Shown here: piece by piece, positions 52,922 through 60,790 of the stretch
Layout of the letters: each line of letters starts with the position of its first letter
Position numbering within the stretch: position 1 is the stretch's first letter
Origin: Domibacillus tundrae
GTDB lineage: Bacteria; Bacillota; Bacilli; Bacillales; Domibacillaceae
Reading direction: 5' to 3'
Assembly: GCF_000970675.1 (NCBI RefSeq)
Contig: NZ_LAJA01000001.1
Location: 806,001-870,000, forward strand
Length of the DNA stretch: 64,000 nt
Program-made: the position numbers and the translations under genes
Notes under the pieces: model-generated
What the model was told of the DNA's origin: nothing
The model's input: the letters and a program-made list of their open reading frames with translations, nothing else
Databases searched by the model: none

Positions 52922-53046
52922 AAGTAAAGGACAAGCCAAGGAAGCGACGACAGCCGTATACAAGGGTTCAGAAAATGGTCATTCGATTAAATCAAAAAAA
53001 TATCCCAGTGAAAGCGGTGAATAAACATGGCGCAATGGTTTTTTGA
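52918..53046 (+). CDS. Small basic ORF
   Basis: A 42-codon frame starting GTG 52918 and overlapping the previous stop. It encodes a basic peptide (VKVKDKPRKRRQPYTRVQ, MVIRLNQKN). A weak AGGCTGGG stands upstream. The tail overlaps the next small gene. It may be real, but support is weak. Confidence 0.35.
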   Translation: MKVKDKPRKRRQPYTRVQKMVIRLNQKNIPVKAVNKHGAMVF

Positions 53047-53152
53047 TGCAGGAGTGACGTTAAGTCTAACAGGAGCAGCACTTTGCTGTGGAGGGATTGG
53101 CTGGATTTGCAGGGGCGTGTGGGGTCGGTACAAAGAAGACGCAAAAAAATAA
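53027..53152 (+). CDS. Small single-span membrane protein
   Basis: A 41-residue protein (MAQWFFDAGVTLSLTGAAL... CRGVWGRYKEDAKK) with one hydrophobic span rich in Gly and Cys and a basic cytosolic end. AAAGCGGTGAATAAAC precedes ATG 53027. Small membrane proteins are common in early phage operons. Function unknown. Confidence 0.55.
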   Translation: MAQWFFDAGVTLSLTGAALCCGGIGWICRGVWGRYKEDAKK

Positions 53153-53329
53153 CGCCCGCTGGCAAGAGCGGACGTCGGTGTTAGATGACAAAAACATTAT
53201 ACCACATTTTCTTAATCGGTGGGCACTTCGGTGCTCGTCAACGGCGATCGGAACGGGCTTCCCCCTGTGCCTTTTGAAAGTTCCGGTCGCGGTTGATGGG
53301 CTATCTGCCATTAGAAAGAAGGTGAAAGC

Positions 53330-53542
53330 ATGAACGATCCAATCGTAGAGCAAATTGAACGGACAGGTTACCCAGTTGATTTGCAGGAAGTCACAGAAGA
53401 TCATCCGGTTGAAGATATGTTTGGAGATGAAATTATGGATAACGACATTTACTTCATATTTAAAAATGGCGATGTCGTTTTAGCAGAAAATCTTGGTCAT
53501 TACGCCATTCAGAATCTCGGCGCAGAAGAACTGGAAGCATGA
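53330..53542 (+). CDS. YqaI-like phage protein
   Basis: A 70-residue acidic protein. MFGDEIMDNDIYFIFKNGDVVLAENLGHYAIQNLG-type pattern (short, with GDEI, D-x-Y and L-x-NL-x-x-Y) resembles YqaI of the B. subtilis skin element, which also precedes yqaJ. Function unknown. GAAGGTGAAAGC precedes ATG 53330. Confidence 0.65.
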   Translation: MNDPIVEQIERTGYPVDLQEVTEDHPVEDMFGDEIMDNDIYFIFKNGDVVLAENLGHYAIQNLGAEELEA

Positions 53543-53636
53543 AAAAGACTCCTGTTAGAGCAGGAGTCGACTGTTTAAAAAATATCTTATGAATATTGTA
53601 CTGCACAATCAAAACTGAATCAAGGGAGTGAAGAAT

Positions 53637-54608
53637 TTGGCAAAAAACATGAACGCCATTTCAACTATCGATTTATCCCGGCATGACTGGCTTATGGAGA
53701 GACGGAACGGCATTGGCGGCAGTGATTGTGCTGCCATTGCTGGCGTCAACAAGTACAGTTCACCGATGAAAGTGTACCTTGAAAAAACGAATCAAATTGA
53801 ATCAGAAGAAATCTTTACTGTGAATGAACAAGGCGGATTTGAAGAAGGCAGTGAAGCAGCCTATTTTGGTGTACTAAATGAAGATCTTGTCGCACAGGAA
53901 TTTTCCCGCCGTACCGGATTGAAAGTACGCCGGCGAAACGCCATCTTAAAACATCCGGAATACGATTTCATCTATGCCAATGTGGACCGGCTGATTGCCG
54001 GCAAAAAAGAAGGGCTTGAATGCAAAACAGCTTCTGAATTTCTGAAAGGTGAATGGGAGGGCGACGAGATCCCGGCTTCTTATCTGCTCCAGTGCCAGCA
54101 TTACATGGCTGTCACCGGTTATGAAGCGTGGTGGATTGCCGTACTGGTCGGCGGAAACAAATTCATTCATAAGCGCATCGAGCGTGATGAAGAGCTGATC
54201 GACTATCTCATTAACATCGAAAAAGAGTTTTGGGAAAATCACGTTTTACCGAATAATCCGCCGGCATTCGATGGTTCCGTTGCATCTACTGACTTACTAA
54301 AAGCGATGTATCCAGAGCATGAGCCGGACAGCACGATTGAATTAACGTCCGACCTGCAGGTGTACATCGATTCCTATAAAGCGCTGGAAGCGGAAAAGAA
54401 AGAACTCGAGCTGAAAATGACCGAGTGCCAGAACGTCCTCAAAGGGGCCATGCAGGAAAATGAAACAGCTTTTATCGGCGAACAAAAGATTACCTGGAAA
54501 GCCCAGGTTTCAAACCGAATAGATTCTGCGAGGCTCAAGAAAGAGCAGCCGGATATTTACGAAGCATATGTCAAACCAAGTACTTCGCGTCCTTTCAAAA
54601 TTAAATAA
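53637..54608 (+). CDS. yqaJ: YqaJ-type viral recombinase/exonuclease
   Basis: A 323-residue nuclease of the lambda exonuclease-like YqaJ family. The signature RRNGIGGSDCAAIAGVNKY is followed by the PD-(D/E)xK core: YANVDRLIAGKKEGLECKTAS (Asp, then ExK), and QCQHYMAVTGYEAWWIAVL. It resects DNA ends and works with the RecT annealing protein encoded next. TTG 53637 has GGGAG 8 bases upstream. Confidence 0.9.
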   Translation: MAKNMNAISTIDLSRHDWLMERRNGIGGSDCAAIAGVNKYSSPMKVYLEKTNQIESEEIFTVNEQGGFEEGSEAAYFGVLNEDLVAQEFSRRTGLKVRRRNAILKHPEYDFIYANVDRLIAGKKEGLECKTASEFLKGEWEGDEIPASYLLQCQHYMAVTGYEAWWIAVLVGGNKFIHKRIERDEELIDYLINIEKEFWENHVLPNNPPAFDGSVASTDLLKAMYPEHEPDSTIELTSDLQVYIDSYKALEAEKKELELKMTECQNVLKGAMQENETAFIGEQKITWKAQVSNRIDSARLKKEQPDIYEAYVKPSTSRPFKIK

Positions 54609-54622
54609 CTGGAGGTTTTACC

Positions 54623-55519
54623 GTGGCGACAAATAACACGATCAAAAACGAGCTGGCAAAGAAACAGCAGAATGCACCAGCGAAACAAGTATCGCCAGAA
54701 CAGTCACTGAACGGCTTATTAAAAAGAATGGGGCCCGAAATTCAGCGGGCTCTTCCAAAACACATGGATGCCGACCGGATGGCACGTATTGCATTAACGG
54801 CTGTCCGGACCACACCGAAGCTTTTGGAATGCGATCAGATGTCATTCCTTGCGGCGATCATGCAATCAGCTCAGCTGGGTGTTGAGCCGAATACCGGTCT
54901 TGGCCAGGCGTACTTAATTCCGTATGGCAAGCAGGTGCAGTTTCAGCTTTCATATAAAGGGCTCATCGATCTAGCCGTTCGAAGCGGTCAGTATAAAGCC
55001 ATTTATGCCCATGAGGTGTATCCAAACGATGAATTAACCTTTGAGTATGGTTTGTATAAGGATTTAAAACACGTGCCGGCAAGCATCCCGGAAGGCGAAC
55101 CAATTGGATATTATGCGGTGTACCACTTACAGAATGGCGGCTTTGATTTCGTCTACTGGACACGAGAACGTATTGATCAGCACGCCAAGAAGTTTAGCCA
55201 GGCAGTACAAAAAGGATGGACAAGCCCTTGGAAAACAAACTATGACGCAATGGCCAAGAAAACCGTTTTGAAAGAAGTGCTGAAATATGCACCAAAATCG
55301 ATCGAGTTTCAAAAGACCGTTGAAGCTGACTCTACTATTAAAAAAGAAATCGCGCCGGACATGAGCGAAGTAATCGACATGCAGCATGAGCTGATTGATC
55401 TGCCGGAGGAAACAACGCCAGCAGAACCGGAGCCGAAAAAAGAAACGAAAAAGCCATCCGCAAATGATATCGATTTTGAAACGATCGACGTTTCAGACGA
55501 CGACCTGCCGTTCAAGTGA
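54623..55519 (+). CDS. recT: RecT-family single-strand annealing protein
   Basis: A 298-residue RecT/YqaK protein. Family segments: LLKRMGPEIQRALP, RIALTAVRTTPKLLECDQMSFLAAI, QLGVEPNTGLGQAYLIPYG and VQFQLSYKGLIDLA. An acidic SSB-like tail (IDVSDDDLPFK) ends the protein. GGAGG precedes GTG 54623. Together with YqaJ it forms a phage recombination system. Confidence 0.93.
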   Translation: MATNNTIKNELAKKQQNAPAKQVSPEQSLNGLLKRMGPEIQRALPKHMDADRMARIALTAVRTTPKLLECDQMSFLAAIMQSAQLGVEPNTGLGQAYLIPYGKQVQFQLSYKGLIDLAVRSGQYKAIYAHEVYPNDELTFEYGLYKDLKHVPASIPEGEPIGYYAVYHLQNGGFDFVYWTRERIDQHAKKFSQAVQKGWTSPWKTNYDAMAKKTVLKEVLKYAPKSIEFQKTVEADSTIKKEIAPDMSEVIDMQHELIDLPEETTPAEPEPKKETKKPSANDIDFETIDVSDDDLPFK

Positions 55520-55525
55520 TGAACC

Positions 55526-55756
55526 ATGAACAGCCTTTCTCACGATGATAAGGTGATGCAGGCAATAGAAGCAGCCAGAAAAAGAGAAAAGCCCTTACCA
55601 TTTGAAATGGACATTCCATCATTCATTCGGCAGCAATCTAAAAGCAATGATGAGTATATCAGATGGGTGAGGGGCTACTTCAAGTCTTCTCATCCGCACT
55701 TAACACTGGTGCGGATTGAAAAGAAACTCGGTGTACTGGTCAAGAAAGAGAGGTGA
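55526..55756 (+). CDS. Hypothetical phage protein
   Basis: A 76-residue basic helical protein (DDKVMQAIEAARKREKPLPFEMDIPSFIRQQ). It fills the gap between recT and the DnaD-like gene with only a few bases on each side. I do not recognise it. Confidence 0.6.
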   Translation: MNSLSHDDKVMQAIEAARKREKPLPFEMDIPSFIRQQSKSNDEYIRWVRGYFKSSHPHLTLVRIEKKLGVLVKKER

Positions 55757-55761
55757 CTTAA

Positions 55762-56571
55762 ATGAACTATCAGGAGAACGTGGACGCATTCTATGATCAG
55801 CTCGAACTAAACCCGTTATCTTCATCGGCTGTTGCTTTATGGCACGCCTTGCTGCACATAAACAAGAAAGCCGCATGGATAACATCCTTTACGGTAGCTG
55901 CATCGGTGTTATGCGTCAAAAGCGGATTGACAGACAGTTCGTTTAAACGGGCACGAAATGAGTTGAAACAAACAGGTTACATTGCTTTTCAATCCAGAAA
56001 AGGAAATCAGTCAGCAACCTATCAAATGTTAATTGCAGTCCAATATGGACCGCAAAGTGAACCGAAAACGCATTTGTCGTCCAATATGGACCACAAAGCG
56101 ACCTGCAATGTGGACCACAAAGTGAACCACAGTCCGGACCACAAAGCGGACCCATTATATAGACAGATAGAAAGACAGAATGACGGACCGACAGATTCGC
56201 CTGCAACCTTTAAAGACATCATGGATTCATGGCGTGAAGTACTCCGTTTTGAAATGAAACAGAATCACATTGAAATGGTCAGTTCCTACCTTGACCAAGA
56301 TGGCATGACCGAGTCACTCATTCTGGAAGGCATTGAACGGGTGAAAATGGCAGATGATCCAAACATGAGATACCTGTGGACCATTCTTACAAACTGGGCG
56401 AAGGCAGGAGTCAAAACCATTCCTGATCTTGTTGAATACGAGAAAGGGAGAGCAGATCAGCGTCCGCCCTCGACAAACGTGAAGCAATTCCCACAGAAAA
56501 AGCAGGAAGAAACCATTTCGGAACGGTTTGCCCGATTGAAACGGGAAGGCCGCATCCCATCAGGAGGATGA
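55762..56571 (+). CDS. DnaD-like phage replication initiation protein
   Basis: A 269-residue protein. An N-terminal winged helix (residues about 15-90: AVALWHALLHINKKAAWI, LCVKSGLTDSSFKRARNELKQTGYI) binds DNA. A repeat-encoded linker (about 95-135) follows, and then a DnaD-type domain (about 150-235: DSWREVLRFEMKQNHIEM, LILEGIERVKMAD, YLWTILTNWAKAGV). It should load the helicase at the phage origin together with the loader at 56579. The linker DNA contains the iteron array. It corresponds to YqaL of the skin element. Confidence 0.83.
   Translation: MNYQENVDAFYDQLELNPLSSSAVALWHALLHINKKAAWITSFTVAASVLCVKSGLTDSSFKRARNELKQTGYIAFQSRKGNQSATYQMLIAVQYGPQSEPKTHLSSNMDHKATCNVDHKVNHSPDHKADPLYRQIERQNDGPTDSPATFKDIMDSWREVLRFEMKQNHIEMVSSYLDQDGMTESLILEGIERVKMADDPNMRYLWTILTNWAKAGVKTIPDLVEYEKGRADQRPPSTNVKQFPQKKQEETISERFARLKREGRIPSGG
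56041..56152 (+). repeat. Iterons in the DnaD-like gene: candidate phage origin of replication
   Basis: Four copies of CAATATGGACCACAAAGTGA-type sequence at 56041-56063, 56082-56104, 56106-56128 and 56130-56152; the last three are exactly 24 bp apart. The array lies in the linker-coding part of the initiator gene, the position of the lambda and SPP1 type origins. Confidence 0.7.
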
Positions 56572-56578
56572 ATAACTT

Positions 56579-56884
56579 ATGGAAATTGAGCAGGTTGAAC
56601 AAATTTTGAACACCATTAATGCTGCTTATTCTCGCTTTGAGGTAACGGATGACCGGCTGATGCTGTGGAGCGAAATGCTTCTGGATATGGACTATGACAA
56701 AGTAAATGCCCGTCTTAAACAACATATCAAGGCAAACAAATTCCCGCCGTCTGTTGCGGAAATCTCGGTTTTTGAAACACCAAAGAATGAGCATCTGGAG
56801 AAAGTAAAGCAATGGGAACGTGAAGGGGCTGAACGGATTGCAAGGGAACGAAACCAACCAAAACCACCTAATCCATTCAAGTGA
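56579..56884 (+). CDS. SPP1 gp39-like replicative helicase loader/inhibitor
   Basis: A 101-residue protein with the family pattern VEQILNTINAAYSRFEV, LWSEMLLDMDYDKVNARLKQHIKANKFPPSVAEI and a flexible basic tail. G39P-type proteins bind the phage helicase and load it on the origin. AGGAGG is 10 bases before ATG 56579. The gene overlaps dnaB, supporting a loader role. Confidence 0.78.
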   Translation: MEIEQVEQILNTINAAYSRFEVTDDRLMLWSEMLLDMDYDKVNARLKQHIKANKFPPSVAEISVFETPKNEHLEKVKQWEREGAERIARERNQPKPPNPFK

Positions 56885-58181
56885 GCCGCACCAGGCGGCT
56901 GAGATTGAAAACACCGTTCTTGGCTCTTTTTTCTTGGAGCCGGATCTGGCTTATGAAACAAGCCTGACGATTGAGCATTTTACCAGGTCAGCCAACCGGT
57001 GCATTTATGAAGCTATCCACAAGCTGGCTGAGAAAAACGTTCCTATTGACGTAATGACGGTGACGCAGCAGCTGGTAGATGACAAGCAGATTGAAAACAT
57101 CGGTGGCGTATCATATTTGTCTGACCTTGCAGGATCGGTACCGACAACAGCTAACTTCCCGTACTACCAAGCGATGCTGATCGATATGTACAAGCAGCGA
57201 CTTATTAGCAGGGCGGCGTCAGATTATTTGGCAAATCCGTCCGATGAAACGGCTGAAAAGATGTACAGCACCTTTATTGAAGCGCAGGAAATGGGACAGA
57301 AGCAAGGTCAAACGAATCTGGAAGTGCTCGGTGAAATCTTTGATGAAATTTACGAGGATGCCGGGGAAATGACAGGCATCTCAAGCGGGCTGAGCGAAGT
57401 GGACCGCATGACAGGCGGATGGCAAAACAGTGACTTGATTATTATTGCTGGCCGGCCATCGATGGGAAAAACAGCTTACTCTCTCAGCCTGGTGCAAGCC
57501 TGCTGTGAACAAAACGGAGTGGCAGATATTTTCTCGCTGGAGATGCCGAAAAAACAGCTGATCAAGCGGTTCCTATCCAGTATTGGAAATATTGAAGGGT
57601 CCAAATGGCGGAACTCTTTCAATATGTTTACGGATCAAGACAAGAACAAAGCCCGGCACGCCATGAACGAATTTAATAAGTGGACCATCAACATCCACGA
57701 CAATTCCCGGCAGACGGTGGCAGATATCCGGGCAGCTGTCCGTAAGACAAAGCGGGAGCATCCAGATAAAAAGCATGTCGTCATCATTGATTACTTGCAG
57801 CTGATCACGCCCATCGGCAAGTTTGAGCGCCATGACTTGGCAATTGGCCATATCACAAGAGAGCTCAAGCAGATGGCGCGTCAGTTCGACGTTCCAGTGA
57901 TGCTGCTTAGCCAACTTAGCCGTGCAGTAGAACAGCGGCAGGACAAGCGTCCAATGATGTCTGACTTGCGTGATTCTGGCAGCATTGAGCAGGATGCAGA
58001 CGTAATCACGTTCTTGTACCGCGACGACTATTACAACAAGGAATCCGAAGCAAAAAACTTGGTGGAGATTATTTTTGCCAAGCAGCGGAACGGTCCGATC
58101 GGTACGGCTGAAGTGGCATTTATTAAAGAATATTCAAGGTTTGTGAATATTGAAAGGAGATGGGGCGATGAGTCCGCGTGA
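56838..58181 (+). CDS. dnaB: Phage replicative DNA helicase, DnaB-like
   Basis: A roughly 447-residue DnaB-family helicase. The N-terminal helical domain starts EIENTVLGSFFLEPDLAYE. The C-terminal RecA-like motor has Walker A AGRPSMGKTAYSL, SLEMPKKQLIKRFL, VVIIDYLQLITP (Walker B) and DLRDSGSIEQDADVI. TTG 56838, with GAAGGGG 9 bases upstream, is preferred; GTG 56820 has a worse site. It unwinds the phage fork with the loader and DnaD-like initiator. Confidence 0.92.
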   Translation: MQGNETNQNHLIHSSEPHQAAEIENTVLGSFFLEPDLAYETSLTIEHFTRSANRCIYEAIHKLAEKNVPIDVMTVTQQLVDDKQIENIGGVSYLSDLAGSVPTTANFPYYQAMLIDMYKQRLISRAASDYLANPSDETAEKMYSTFIEAQEMGQKQGQTNLEVLGEIFDEIYEDAGEMTGISSGLSEVDRMTGGWQNSDLIIIAGRPSMGKTAYSLSLVQACCEQNGVADIFSLEMPKKQLIKRFLSSIGNIEGSKWRNSFNMFTDQDKNKARHAMNEFNKWTINIHDNSRQTVADIRAAVRKTKREHPDKKHVVIIDYLQLITPIGKFERHDLAIGHITRELKQMARQFDVPVMLLSQLSRAVEQRQDKRPMMSDLRDSGSIEQDADVITFLYRDDYYNKESEAKNLVEIIFAKQRNGPIGTAEVAFIKEYSRFVNIERRWGDESA

Positions 58182-58341
58182 GGTTTATGAAATGTTGAAG
58201 GAGCACCATGAGAAAACTGGCCGGGTGATGACCGGAGAAGAAATGAAATCAGCTGCAGGGAAGACAGCGCCGGAATCATTAGTCAGAGGCATCCGGACAT
58301 TCAACCGGTACTTGGACAAAAAAAGGAGCGGTGCAGCATGA
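58168..58341 (+). CDS. Small phage protein, paralogue 1
   Basis: A 57-residue protein (SPREVYEMLKEHHEKTGRVMTG..., RTFNRYLDKKRSG). AAAGGAG precedes ATG 58168, which overlaps the end of dnaB. It is about 35 percent alike to the next gene, so the two arose by tandem duplication. Function unknown. Confidence 0.65.
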   Translation: MSPREVYEMLKEHHEKTGRVMTGEEMKSAAGKTAPESLVRGIRTFNRYLDKKRSGAA

Positions 58342-58523
58342 AACGATCAGATGTTTATCAATTGCTGAAAAATCATTATGAGAACACCGGCAAAGTCATG
58401 AGCACGGTTGAATTACTCGTTGAATTACTCGTCGCTTTCGGAAAAACAGATCCAGCAGAGGTTATGGCTGGCCGCCGGATGTTTGACATCTATTTATCAA
58501 ATCAAGGGAGGAAAACGGCGTGA
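58338..58523 (+). CDS. Small phage protein, paralogue 2
   Basis: A 61-residue protein (KRSDVYQLLKNHYENTGKVMST..., RRMFDIYLSNQGRKTA), a diverged copy of the gene at 58168. A 12-bp duplication, GTTGAATTACTC twice, gives VELLVELL and makes it longer. It overlaps both neighbours by 4 bases. Confidence 0.65.
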   Translation: MKRSDVYQLLKNHYENTGKVMSTVELLVELLVAFGKTDPAEVMAGRRMFDIYLSNQGRKTA

Positions 58524-58741
58524 CACCAATCGCAGGCTATGAAAAATTATCCGATGCTGAACGCCGGCTGTTTATCAAGGCGCATCAAAAGCATTTGTCA
58601 TCGTTAAAAAGCAATGAGCGTGACCAGTACGGGCTTGGAAACGTTATTGAAGTGAAATCTAATCCACAGCAAGCGGCTATCGATGTTCGATTCCTTAACG
58701 GAGAACAGCGGCAATTTACAGCCAAAGGAACTTGGTACTAA
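58520..58741 (+). CDS. Hypothetical phage protein
   Basis: A 73-residue protein (IAGYEKLSDAERRLFIKAHQKH...IEVKSNPQQAAIDVRFLNGEQRQFTAKGTWY). GGGAGGAAAACGGC stands before GTG 58520. Not recognised; the C-terminal half looks like a small beta domain. Confidence 0.6.
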   Translation: MTPIAGYEKLSDAERRLFIKAHQKHLSSLKSNERDQYGLGNVIEVKSNPQQAAIDVRFLNGEQRQFTAKGTWY

Positions 58742-58798
58742 AAAACATAGTTAACAATATGCAAAATTCAATAAAAAACAAAGCAAAGAGGTGATTAA

Positions 58799-59236
58799 GT
58801 GATTCAATTCACTGTTTATGGTGAGCCGGTTGCTCAGGGTCGGCCAAGGGCTTCAACCTTTCACGGCAAAGTCCAAATGTATGACCCACAAAAATCAAAG
58901 GATTTTAAAAAGTATGTGCAGCTAGTTGCCTCTCAACATCGCCCAGCTCAGCTTTTGGAAGGTCCATTGAAGTTAACGGTCCGGGTATTTAAACCGACAC
59001 TGAAAAGCTTCAGCAAAAAGAAAGCAGCTGCAGCAGAAGAAGGCACGCTCCGGCCGACAACAAAGCCTGACGTTGATAACTACGTAAAAGGCGTGAAGGA
59101 TGCGCTAAAACAGGTTATTTGGGTGGATGACAGCCAGGTAGTTGATCTAAGTGTTTCCAAGTTTTATAGTGCTACACCGCGCGTTGAAGTCACGGTTGAA
59201 ACAATGGAGCTCCAACAAATCCAATTATCCATTTGA
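58799..59236 (+). CDS. rusA: RusA family crossover junction endodeoxyribonuclease
   Basis: A 145-residue Holliday junction resolvase. The pattern FTVYGEPVAQGRPRAST, PTTKPDVDNYVKGVKDALK (with the acidic DxDN residues), VWVDDSQV-type IWVDDSQVVDL is the RusA signature. It cuts recombination intermediates made by YqaJ-RecT and phage replication. AAGAGGTG stands before GTG 58799. Confidence 0.92.
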   Translation: MIQFTVYGEPVAQGRPRASTFHGKVQMYDPQKSKDFKKYVQLVASQHRPAQLLEGPLKLTVRVFKPTLKSFSKKKAAAAEEGTLRPTTKPDVDNYVKGVKDALKQVIWVDDSQVVDLSVSKFYSATPRVEVTVETMELQQIQLSI

Positions 59237-59250
59237 GGAGGAAAAATAGT

Positions 59251-59946
59251 ATGGCATACATCGAATTTAAAGCAACAGTTAAAAAGGTGAATTTGAAACC
59301 AAAAAACGTGAAAGAAATCGTGCTTGAAGTAAACGGAAACGGCTTGAACGGCAAACTTGATAAATTGTCTGAAATGATCGATCAGAACGTTGAAATTTCC
59401 CTTGAGTCACTTTTGGTCCTGTTTAATGTCGAGGTAGACCTTTCAACCAATCAGCCAATCAAGCGTTATAAGGTGGATGAAAAAGGAGTGGTCTCAGAAT
59501 TGAAGGAGGAAAATAAACAAATCGAGGCGGATCTTGGCCTGCCGATCATTGATCGCACAAAAGAAGAGGAAAAAGAAATTGAACGCGAGCATGTGGATCA
59601 GTTTATTTTGGAAGGTTTGGCTCCTGAACAAGAAGGCTTCCCGAAAAACTTTGCTAATTATGTGAAGCGTCGTTTAGAAGGAGAATCGTATTCCAAAATG
59701 GCCACAGAGCTTGAAATTAGTTCTGGCCAGATCATCGATATGATGGACGAATATCGTTCGAAAATCGCACCGCTTGCACAGGCTTGGTGGGATTGGAAAG
59801 AAAACAGTCTAGAAGATGACAAAGAAGGCGACGATGTTAAGCCAGCTGCAGAAGGTAATGAAGCACCTGGACAAATGGAAGAAGAACAAGCTGAAGCTGA
59901 GCAAGGTGCACAGGAAGAAAATGATGAGCAGGACGGAGCTGCGTAA
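59251..59946 (+). CDS. Hypothetical phage protein with acidic tail
   Basis: A 231-residue protein. The N-terminal half (YIEFKATVKKVNLKPKNVKEIVLEV, LSEMIDQNVEISLESLLV) looks like a phage protein fold linked to small beta sheets, and a central helix-turn-helix-like segment (SYSKMATELEISSGQIIDMM) follows. The last 45 residues are mostly Glu, Gln and Ala. GAGGAGG precedes ATG 59251. Function not known. Confidence 0.65.
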   Translation: MAYIEFKATVKKVNLKPKNVKEIVLEVNGNGLNGKLDKLSEMIDQNVEISLESLLVLFNVEVDLSTNQPIKRYKVDEKGVVSELKEENKQIEADLGLPIIDRTKEEEKEIEREHVDQFILEGLAPEQEGFPKNFANYVKRRLEGESYSKMATELEISSGQIIDMMDEYRSKIAPLAQAWWDWKENSLEDDKEGDDVKPAAEGNEAPGQMEEEQAEAEQGAQEENDEQDGAA

Positions 59947-60017
59947 ATCGGTTGCTGTGTATTTGAAGAGAAGCTCGATTCACACATTTGTATCGAGCTT
60001 TTCTTCTTAATAAAATA

Positions 60018-60266
60018 TTAACTCACTAACTTATACAGACCAGGTTTGATCCGCTGAAAATCATTGTAAACACTGCCATGGTGATTAGGTGAATTCGTAC
60101 AACATCTTGAGCTAATATGAGTGCTGATTGTGCTTACTTTATATGCCGTATTGTTGTTAAGCATATATTGAACTACCTCTTTAATTGTAAATTCATTTTT
60201 ACCCTTTTGGTTAATAATTATTTTTACTGTATTAACAACTTCTTCTCTACAACTACCAAATTTCAT
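60018..60266 (-). CDS. Small conserved protein (DUF7669-like), reversed in the early operon
   Basis: An 82-residue protein. Conserved pattern: REEVVNTVKIIINQKGKNEFTIKEVV..., ISTHISSRCCTNSPNHHGSVYNDF, GLYKL. The arrangement suggests a small winged-helix domain of the DUF7669 type. GAGGTG stands before ATG 60266. It is on the minus strand, against the replication genes, so it is probably a separately acquired moron with its own promoter. Function unknown. Confidence 0.6.
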   Translation of the reverse strand: MKFGSCREEVVNTVKIIINQKGKNEFTIKEVVQYMLNNNTAYKVSTISTHISSRCCTNSPNHHGSVYNDFQRIKPGLYKLVS

Positions 60267-60473
60267 TAAAATCACCTCATCAAATATAGTGATTTAAAAA
60301 TAACAGATAAACGAAAAACTGGATAGTAATTGAAGATTGTGAGTAGTGTATATGTTTATAGTTGAGAACGAGTATTCCCGCTGCGATATATAGAAAGGAA
60401 TTTATAAAAAACCAAATAAAAGGGGTGGCAGTCTTGTTGAGAGCGGGAGAGGAGAGAAAAGGAAGCGGTGAAA

Positions 60474-60500
60474 TCAAAATAAAAAAGCGCTATAAGCGCC
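60474..60500 (-). terminator. Terminator of the small gene at 60501
   Basis: GCGCT-TAT-AGCGC followed by TTTTTTATTTT, read on the minus strand. Confidence 0.75.
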
Positions 60501-60668
60501 TTAATATTGTTTACCTTTTCGTTCGGGATTTTGATTATTCTTTTGCGGGGCTGTATATTCCGATTTCGACAACAACGTCGGCTTTCTTGATATGAATATT
60601 AATGAACCAATAAAGCCAACCATTAAAAGCAGTGATAAGATCCATCCGAAAAGTTCAATTGGTGACAT
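60501..60668 (-). CDS. Small single-span membrane protein, moron
   Basis: A 55-residue protein (MSPIELFGWILSLLLMVGF..., RKPTLLSKSEYTAPQKNNQNP). One membrane span at residues about 5-27 is followed by a basic cytosolic tail. AAGGGGG stands about 10 bases before ATG 60668, and its own terminator follows. It is on the minus strand among plus-strand early genes. Likely expressed in the lysogen. Function unknown; exclusion of other phages is possible. Confidence 0.65.
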   Translation of the reverse strand: MSPIELFGWILSLLLMVGFIGSLIFISRKPTLLSKSEYTAPQKNNQNPERKGKQY

Positions 60669-60790
60669 ATTGAGAAAACCCCCTTATTATTGAAATCTTT
60701 GAATAGATAGTATACCCGATGTGAAGAAAATTAAATGTTACTTTGTTAATTTATGTAACACAAAAAAGTGTAATTAAAGGGGTGGCAGCC

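Noticed and set aside
53088-53333. An 81-residue plus-strand frame before the YqaI-like gene
   Set aside because: It overlaps the small membrane protein gene in another frame, has no suitable start and its composition is not protein-like.
56041-56152. The 24-bp repeats as a CRISPR array
   Set aside because: The repeats lie in the coding frame, have almost no spacer between them and no cas genes are near.
60362-60595. A 77-residue plus-strand frame
   Set aside because: It runs opposite the better-supported 55-residue membrane protein gene and its terminator. Only its first codons resemble a real leader; it is treated as a remnant.
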